Assembly (NCBI GenBank): GCA_021201335.1
Contig: JAJQFD010000054.1
Span: forward strand, 1-64,000
DNA: 64,000 nucleotides
Reading direction: 5' to 3'
Source of the DNA: Bacteroides sp.
GTDB lineage: Bacteria; Bacteroidota; Bacteroidia; Bacteroidales; Bacteroidaceae
A program made the translations under genes and the position numbers. The notes beneath the pieces were generated by a model, which did not search any database, was not told the DNA's origin, and saw only the letters and a program-made list of their open reading frames with translations. Of this stretch, positions 62,334 through 64,000 are shown piece after piece (the stretch's first letter is position 1; the number at the start of each line of letters is the position of its first letter).

Positions 62334-62864
62334 TTAAATCAGCTCATCTTCTGCTCTTGTAATTGCAATTTTCCCGCTGCTATCCACCGTAACTGAAATA
62401 GGTATATATAAATCTGTCTGAGGATAGCTTACACTAACGGCAAAAACGATTCCACGCGAAGTTATTTTATCATAAACCATTCCTTCCAGAATCGCTTTTT
62501 TTAAAAATGAAGCAGAAACAACCGAGGAAAAACTGTTTTTAGTGAAAGTTTTATCCACAATTTTTTCATTACCCCGTTTAATACGAAGGGTTATTGCGTT
62601 ATCCACAAACAGATCTCCAACTTCGCTCCTTACTTTGGGTAAATCGTCATCGGGCATGCGGCGAAGGGACAAACGATATTGCTTCCCGTTAAAAGTTACG
62701 GTTTCAGTACTTTCAGAAACTTGCATCCGTTGCAGACCTCCTTCATCGGTGGTATTTTGCATGAGTACCCGTTTATCATCAATTTTTAAAGAAGAATCTT
62801 TATTGGAGCATGCTCCTACAATAACTATTACAGGGATTACCAGTAGGCTAAAATATTTTTTCAT
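62334..62864 (-). CDS. DUF4738-like lipoprotein
   Basis: This 176-aa lipoprotein has the signal MKKYFSLLVIPVIVIVGAC (lipidated Cys19). The body is beta-rich (VTFNGKQYRLSLRRMPDDDL, LFVDNAITLRIKRGNEKIVD, FTKNSFSSVVSASFLKKAIL) and ends DSSGKIAITRAEDELI, resembling DUF4738. Its function is unknown. It lies upstream of the PepSY-like gene on the same strand, separated by 131 bp. Confidence 0.7.
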   Translation of the reverse strand: MKKYFSLLVIPVIVIVGACSNKDSSLKIDDKRVLMQNTTDEGGLQRMQVSESTETVTFNGKQYRLSLRRMPDDDLPKVRSEVGDLFVDNAITLRIKRGNEKIVDKTFTKNSFSSVVSASFLKKAILEGMVYDKITSRGIVFAVSVSYPQTDLYIPISVTVDSSGKIAITRAEDELI

Positions 62865-62920
62865 AGGGCACGTTATTGTTTATGATAACAAAGGAACAAA
62901 TATTTTTGATTTTTACAAAA

Positions 62921-62962
62921 AGTTTTGCCCCCTGACTAACGATTTTAATCAGGGGGCAAACT
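62921..62962 (-). terminator. Intrinsic terminator of the DUF4890 gene
   Basis: TTGCCCCCTGA and TCAGGGGGCAA form a strong GC-rich 11-bp stem, followed on the minus strand by AACTTTTTGT. Confidence 0.85.
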
Positions 62963-63012
62963 TTATTAAACTGAATGTTACACAATTTTTTACCTCAATT
63001 TATTTCTATTTC

Positions 63013-63546
63013 TTAGCTTTGCTTTTGCTTATTTTCCATTCTTTTTTCTCTACGCTCTTTCATTTTTTCAGCTCTTTCTGCCTGCTTTTTGGTGTAAGTA
63101 GCATATTGGTCTTTCGTCATGATTTCCTTCAGCTTCGCATCATAGGCTTCACGAGATTCTTTCATGGCCTGCATTCTTTCCGCTCTTTTTTCTTTATTCA
63201 CTTCCGGTTTTACTGCTGAGTCCTTGTCTTTATTCTTTTTTTCTCCGGAAACAGAACCGTCATTCCGTTTGGCATCTCTCTTATGTTTTCCCGGATGCTT
63301 TCTGGCATGATGTTTGGGCATTTCGCCTTTCTTTTCAGCCATCGATAAATTTAGTTCAAGCAATTGAGCTTTCTGCGTATCGTTAAGCGAATATTCTTTC
63401 ACCATTCTTTCTGTTATTCTTTCGGCGTGTTCTTTCGGACTTTTTTCTTTTCCTCTGCGTTGATTTCTATGTTGATTTCCATTAGCCATCACCAGCGTGC
63501 CCGCCATCAATAATATTGCCATTAAAAAACTTAATCTTTTCATCAT
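63013..63546 (-). CDS. DUF4890-like periplasmic protein
   Basis: This 177-aa protein has a signal peptide (MMKRLSFLMAILLMAGTLVM-A) and a very basic, helical body rich in K, E and R. Its pattern resembles Spy/CpxP-type LTxxQ proteins (RMVKEYSLNDTQKAQLLELN and EIMTKDQYATYTKKQAERAE, with MQAMKESREAYDAKLKEI between). DUF4890 members are frequent in Bacteroidales and probably act in envelope stress or chaperoning, which is inferred from the fold only. It has its own strong terminator. Confidence 0.75.
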   Translation of the reverse strand: MMKRLSFLMAILLMAGTLVMANGNQHRNQRRGKEKSPKEHAERITERMVKEYSLNDTQKAQLLELNLSMAEKKGEMPKHHARKHPGKHKRDAKRNDGSVSGEKKNKDKDSAVKPEVNKEKRAERMQAMKESREAYDAKLKEIMTKDQYATYTKKQAERAEKMKERREKRMENKQKQS

Positions 63547-63610
63547 CTTAAAATTCTTTTATAGTTAATACTCAAATCATTTTTCACCGTTGCAACTGAA
63601 TATATGACTC

Positions 63611-63648
63611 ACAAAAAAAGGAGAGGTTTAATTCCACCTCTCCTTTTA
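63611..63648 (-). terminator. Intrinsic terminator of the glycoside hydrolase gene
   Basis: AAAAGGAGAGGT and ACCTCTCCTTTT pair perfectly over 12 bp, followed by a T-run on the minus strand, just beyond the stop of the gene at 63690. Confidence 0.85.
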
Positions 63649-63689
63649 ACACTAATCTCTTTTTTTTCATTTCTTTTTACCAGTGTCTC

Positions 63690-64000
63690 CTATTTTATAT
63701 CGAGATAGCGAGCCATTTCACAAGCGGCAAGCAGAAAAGCACCGACTCCAAAATCGGCTTGTGAGTCCGCGTCAACCACTTGTCCGGGAATGGCTTTTTC
63801 CCCGATAGGTTGTACATAGCCTACTTTACCATCCGATTGAAGAGCTACAGTGCTAAGATATTTCCATCCTTTTTCTATAACCGGAGCATATACCTCATTC
63901 GATAATAAATCATTGTTTACTCCCCAAAGGATACCATAAAGGAAGAATGCTGTACCACTGGTTTCTGGTCCTGGTGCATGTTCCGGATCAAGCATGCTAC
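63690..64000 (-). CDS. Glycoside hydrolase family 88/105-like protein, C-terminal part
   Basis: The gene continues past the right edge; only the last 103 codons or so are seen. The pieces APGPETSGTAFFLYGILWGV, YAPVIEKGWKYLSTVALQSD, and GKVGYVQPIGEKAIPGQVVD with ADSQADFGVGAFLLAACEM are typical of the (alpha/alpha)6 barrel end of unsaturated rhamnogalacturonyl/glucuronyl hydrolases. These act on pectin- or glycosaminoglycan-derived oligosaccharides. Signal peptide and catalytic Asp lie outside the window. Confidence 0.75.
   Translation of the reverse strand, partial: SMLDPEHAPGPETSGTAFFLYGILWGVNNDLLSNEVYAPVIEKGWKYLSTVALQSDGKVGYVQPIGEKAIPGQVVDADSQADFGVGAFLLAACEMARYLDIK

Overview
The window looks like a chromosome segment from a Bacteroidales gut bacterium, most likely Parabacteroides or Bacteroides. 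Supporting signs are Bacteroidetes-type promoters (TAnnTTTG -7 boxes, one with a TTTG -33 box at the expected spacing), SusC-like TonB receptor architecture, BtgA/BtgB-type mobilization genes, RteC and DUF3876 proteins, lipoproteins, and a CusA-TolC fusion efflux pump. The genus is an inference; no rRNA is present.

Layout. (1) 1-16 kb, chromosomal and accessory: an HU-like gene fragment, a membrane-anchored winged-helix regulator with a TonB-type receptor, a small membrane protein beside a broken AraC gene, an arginase-like lipoprotein between long direct repeats, two alkylation-repair genes (AlkD-like and Tag), a RelE-like toxin-antitoxin pair, an SDR/aldo-keto reductase/AraC cluster, and a GNAT acetyltransferase. 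Five copies of a roughly 220-bp palindromic repeat and two MITE-like elements sit between these genes. (2) 16.2-23.5 kb: one metal-efflux locus, in the order CusA-TolC fusion, CusB lipoprotein, LytS-type kinase, LytTR regulator. It is preceded by three direct repeats at exact 21-bp spacing. (3) 24-25.5 kb: a MATE pump. (4) 25.5-31.9 kb: a mosaic, GC-richer island with an IS21 remnant fused in frame to a TnsA-like nuclease, a Nim-like protein, a umuDC-type operon with an unusual tandem S24 protein, and a flavodoxin gene cut off at 31.9 kb. (5) 31.9-43.6 kb: a mobilizable element with three tyrosine recombinases, a 501-aa putative nuclease as cargo, excisionase-like proteins, a relaxase pair, RteC, and a TetR/DUF2867 pair. 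(6) 43.6-56.2 kb: a separate AT-rich element of about 12.6 kb bounded by 86-bp perfect direct repeats of tRNA-Ser(UGA). It carries an integrase, a helicase-like protein, RadC, a serine recombinase and several unrecognised proteins, including a large repeat protein with a cold-shock-like N-terminus. (7) 56.2-64 kb: core genes mutS2, corA and sdaA, then small exported proteins and the end of a GH88/GH105-type hydrolase.

A recurring feature affects how the genes should be read. At least eleven frame breaks occur, and nearly all look like one missing base in a short homopolymer (AraC, CusA-TolC, LytTR regulator twice, MATE twice, the 28.2-kb membrane protein, S24 twice, DUF2867, and the 48-kb repeat protein). 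This suggests consensus sequencing error as much as real gene decay. Those genes are given with their full reconstructed extent and labelled as frameshifted.

The best candidates for undescribed biology are the tRNA-Ser element and its 48-50 kb repeat protein, the 501-aa nuclease cargo at 36-37.5 kb, the dead-plus-active S24 tandem next to UmuC, and the TnsA-IstA chimera.
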